NCBI GenBank assembly: GCA_007135635.1
Contig: SLIO01000237.1
Span: 1-7,367, forward strand
Reading direction: 5' to 3'
Length of the DNA: 7,367 nt
Source: Methylomicrobium sp.
Lineage (GTDB): Bacteria; Pseudomonadota; Gammaproteobacteria; Methylococcales; Methylomonadaceae
Part shown: positions 5,108-7,367 of the stretch, piece by piece
Position numbering within the stretch: position 1 is the first letter of the stretch
How the letters are laid out: every line of letters starts with the position of its first letter
Position numbers and translations under genes: made by a program
Notes under the pieces: generated by a model
Databases searched by the model: none
Told to the model about the DNA's origin: nothing
What the model saw: the letters and a program-made list of their open reading frames with translations, nothing else

Positions 5108-7363
5108 ATGAGCACGCAAAACGAATCCGAGATGCCGATGCCCGAACTGCGCCTGTCAATTTTGGGCATGCGCTGTGCCGGGTGCGTTGGAGCCGTTGAA
5201 ACCGCCTTGGCGGAAGTTGAAGGCGTGGCCGAGGTTTCGGTCAATTTTGCCGATCATTCGGCTCAAGTCAAAGGCGATGCCGATCCGGACGCATTGACCA
5301 AAGCGGTAAAAGCGGCGGGTTACGATGCGGCCGTCATGGAAGGTTTGGATGAAGATCCCTCCGAACAAGAAGAGCTTGAACTCAAACGCTATCGTTCGTT
5401 GATGAAAAAAGCCGCAGCGGCAGCCGCGCTGGGTATTCCGTTGATGCTGGCCGATCACTTCGACTGGTTGCCTGAAATCGGTTCCGAAGCCGGGCAATGG
5501 TTTTGGCCGCAACTTTCCTTGATGACCTTGGGTATTTTGATTTATTCAGGTTGGCATTTTTATAGCGGTGCGATCAAGTCGTTGTCTCACGGTCAGGCCA
5601 ATATGGATACCTTAATCGCGCTGGGAACCGGTTCGGCTTGGTTGTATTCGTCGATTGTGATCGATTATTCCGATGCTTTGCCGTCGCTAGCCAAGCATGC
5701 TTATTTTGAAGCGGCCGTGATTATCTTGGCGTTCATCAATTTAGGTTCCGGTTTGGAAACCTTAGCGCGCGGCAAAACGTCGGGTGCGATTCGTCAGTTG
5801 ATCGGGCTTCAACCGCGCACCGCGAGAGTCATCCGTGAAGGAAAGGAAAGCGATATTCCGATTCACGATGTCGGGCTCGGCGAAATCTTGCGGGTTCGTC
5901 CCGGCGAAAAAATTCCAGTGGACGGAACGGTGACCGAAGGGCATTCGTCTGTCGACGAGTCGATGTTGACCGGCGAACCCTTGCCGGTCGAAAAAACGGA
6001 AGGTTCATCGGTTGCCGCGGGTACGATGAATCAAAAAGGTAGCTTTATTTTTAAGGCGACGCGAATCGGACGCGATACCGCGTTGGCTCAGATCATTAAA
6101 AGCGTGCGGCAAGCGCAAGGCAGTAAACCCGATATCGCGCGTTTGGCCGACAGGATTTCGAGTGTCTTTGTTCCGGCCGTTGTCGCTTTGTCAATACTCA
6201 CATTTATTATATGGTTAGGTTTGGGTCCCGAACCGTCACTTGGGTACGCTTTCGTCACTTCGATGACTGTGTTGGTGATTGCTTGTCCCTGCGCATTGGG
6301 TTTGGCGACCCCGATTTCTGTCATGGTTTCGGTCGGACGCGCGGCACAAATGGGAATTTTGATCCGCAATGGCGAAGCCTTGCAGACGACAGGTAAGATG
6401 ACTTGTGTCATTCTTGATAAAACCGGCACGGTGACCGAAGGGAAACCTTCGGTTTCAACAATCGAGGCAGTGAACGGCTTTTCCGAAGAACAAGTTCTGC
6501 AAATCACTGCCAGTATCGAATCTGGTTCTGAGCATCCTTTGGCTGGAGCCATTCTGACCGAAGCAGAACGCCGAGGTATCAAGCCGTCACGAGCCCGACG
6601 TTTTCAGGCAGTAGCCGGTCATGGGGTTAGTGCAGAAATCGACAAGCGTCAGGTTTATTTCGGAAACGCCGCGCTAATGGCGCAAAAAGACGTCGATTGC
6701 GCAGCTTATTCAGAGCAAATGCAAGAATTGTCGAAGCAGGGTCAAACGCCGATGCTGCTGGCGGTCGATAATGAAATCGCCGGTATTGTCGCTGTGGCCG
6801 ACCCGATTAAAAAAGATTCTGAACAAGCAATAAAATTGCTTAAAGAGCAGGGTATACGCATCATTATGGTGACCGGCGACAACGAAGTCACGGCCCAAGC
6901 GATTGCCGGACAGGCAGGTATTTCCGAAGTTAGGGCGCAAGTGCTGCCACAGGATAAGGCGGCTGTTGTTAAGGAATTGCAAGAGAAAGGAGAAAAGGTC
7001 GGCATGGTAGGCGATGGTATTAACGATGCGCCTGCGCTGGCGCAAGCCGATGTCGGTATCGCGATCGGTACCGGCACCGATGTCGCGATCGAAAGCGCTG
7101 ATGTCGTTATTTTGCAAGGTTCGTTGATGAAAGTGCCCGAAGCCATCGAATTGTCTAAGGCAACGGTTGTCAATATCAAGCAAAATTTGTTGGGCGCATT
7201 TTTCTATAATACGATCAGTATTCCGGTCGCTGCCGGTTTGTTGTATCCGTTGTTCGGTATTTTATTGAATCCGATGATTGCCGGCGCTGCGATGGCGATG
7301 TCGTCGGTCACTGTCGTGATGAATGCCAACCGGCTTCGTTGGGTTAAATTAGGAGGAAGGTGA
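5108..7363 (+). CDS. copA: Copper-exporting P1B-type ATPase CopA
   Basis: This complete 751-residue inner-membrane pump moves Cu(I) out of the cytosol using ATP. In order: one N-terminal HMA domain (about 13-77) with GMRCAGC, Cys23 and Cys26; a first group of membrane helices (about 100-220); the actuator domain with LTGE (287-290); the sixth helix with the transport motif CPC (393-395); the phosphorylation motif DKTGT (437-441, Asp437); the nucleotide domain with SEHPLA (His476-Pro477); the hinge GDGIND (635-640); and two last helices with YN (700-701) and MSS (731-733). CPC together with YN and MSS is the signature of the P1B-1 Cu(+) class. A single HMA domain is within the normal range for bacterial CopA. 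It follows copZ on the same strand. The TGA overlaps the next ATG by one base (TGATG), so translation is probably coupled. No truncation or frameshift is seen. Confidence 0.97.
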   Translation: MSTQNESEMPMPELRLSILGMRCAGCVGAVETALAEVEGVAEVSVNFADHSAQVKGDADPDALTKAVKAAGYDAAVMEGLDEDPSEQEELELKRYRSLMKKAAAAAALGIPLMLADHFDWLPEIGSEAGQWFWPQLSLMTLGILIYSGWHFYSGAIKSLSHGQANMDTLIALGTGSAWLYSSIVIDYSDALPSLAKHAYFEAAVIILAFINLGSGLETLARGKTSGAIRQLIGLQPRTARVIREGKESDIPIHDVGLGEILRVRPGEKIPVDGTVTEGHSSVDESMLTGEPLPVEKTEGSSVAAGTMNQKGSFIFKATRIGRDTALAQIIKSVRQAQGSKPDIARLADRISSVFVPAVVALSILTFIIWLGLGPEPSLGYAFVTSMTVLVIACPCALGLATPISVMVSVGRAAQMGILIRNGEALQTTGKMTCVILDKTGTVTEGKPSVSTIEAVNGFSEEQVLQITASIESGSEHPLAGAILTEAERRGIKPSRARRFQAVAGHGVSAEIDKRQVYFGNAALMAQKDVDCAAYSEQMQELSKQGQTPMLLAVDNEIAGIVAVADPIKKDSEQAIKLLKEQGIRIIMVTGDNEVTAQAIAGQAGISEVRAQVLPQDKAAVVKELQEKGEKVGMVGDGINDAPALAQADVGIAIGTGTDVAIESADVVILQGSLMKVPEAIELSKATVVNIKQNLLGAFFYNTISIPVAAGLLYPLFGILLNPMIAGAAMAMSSVTVVMNANRLRWVKLGGR
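7351..7356 (+). promoter_or_regulatory. Perfect Shine-Dalgarno for the gene after copA
   Basis: AGGAGG, the full consensus, lies 6 bases before ATG 7363, inside the last codons of copA. It supports a real gene start at the right edge. Confidence 0.7.
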
Positions 7364-7367
7364 TGAA
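7363..7367 (+). CDS. Start of a further gene downstream of copA, cut by the window edge
   Basis: Only ATGAA is visible. The ATG shares its A with the copA TGA stop and has an ideal Shine-Dalgarno in front, so a co-transcribed and translationally coupled gene is very likely. Its product cannot be told from two codons. Its position suggests a role linked to copper handling, which is inference only. Confidence 0.6.

Noticed and set aside
6088..7183. Long minus-strand frames opposite copA
   Set aside because: They are shadows of copA, whose codons and all P-type ATPase motifs are intact on the plus strand.

Overview
The window looks like a gammaproteobacterial chromosome of moderate GC. The strongest pointer is a full-length HflD, a protein typical of Gammaproteobacteria. 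An IS66-type transposase remnant and the general style recall the methanotrophic Methylococcales, but that is an impression and not a demonstration.

Layout. (1) Positions 1-666, minus strand: the N-terminal 222 codons of a divergent NAD-dependent DNA ligase (LigA-like), which runs off the left edge. (2) Positions 667-1050: mostly non-coding, with a promoter-like -10 for the ligase, a small palindrome, a 22-codon vestigial reading frame that resembles a damaged lipoprotein signal peptide, and a short hairpin. (3) Positions 1051-1314, plus strand: the N-terminal remnant of an IS66-like transposase. (4) Positions 1347-4559, minus strand: a compact four-gene unit read right to left, namely EAL-HDOD protein, exported rhodanese, HflD and an ABC-2-type ATPase. 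The gaps are 8 bp, a 4-bp ATGA overlap, and 11 bp, so it is probably one operon. The ATPase has no permease beside it; a transposase remnant lies there instead. (5) Positions 4560-4762: a divergent intergenic region. (6) Positions 4763-7363, plus strand: a copper export module with a small CopZ-like metallochaperone and a complete P1B-1 Cu(+)-ATPase (CopA). A new gene starts at 7363, overlapping the copA stop by one base and preceded by a perfect Shine-Dalgarno, so the copper operon continues past the right edge.

How the genes fit together: CopZ is expected to carry cytosolic Cu(I) to CopA, which pumps it across the inner membrane. The minus-strand unit combines a signalling protein (probable c-di-GMP phosphodiesterase plus HDOD), a periplasmic sulfurtransferase-like protein, a peripheral membrane factor and an ATPase; no shared pathway is evident.

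I did not find a convincing new system. The most unusual things are the ligase with altered active-site motifs, a heptanucleotide-repeat element with inverted arms lying between copZ and copA, and the orphan ATPase next to a mobile-element scar. No tRNA, rRNA or CRISPR array was seen.
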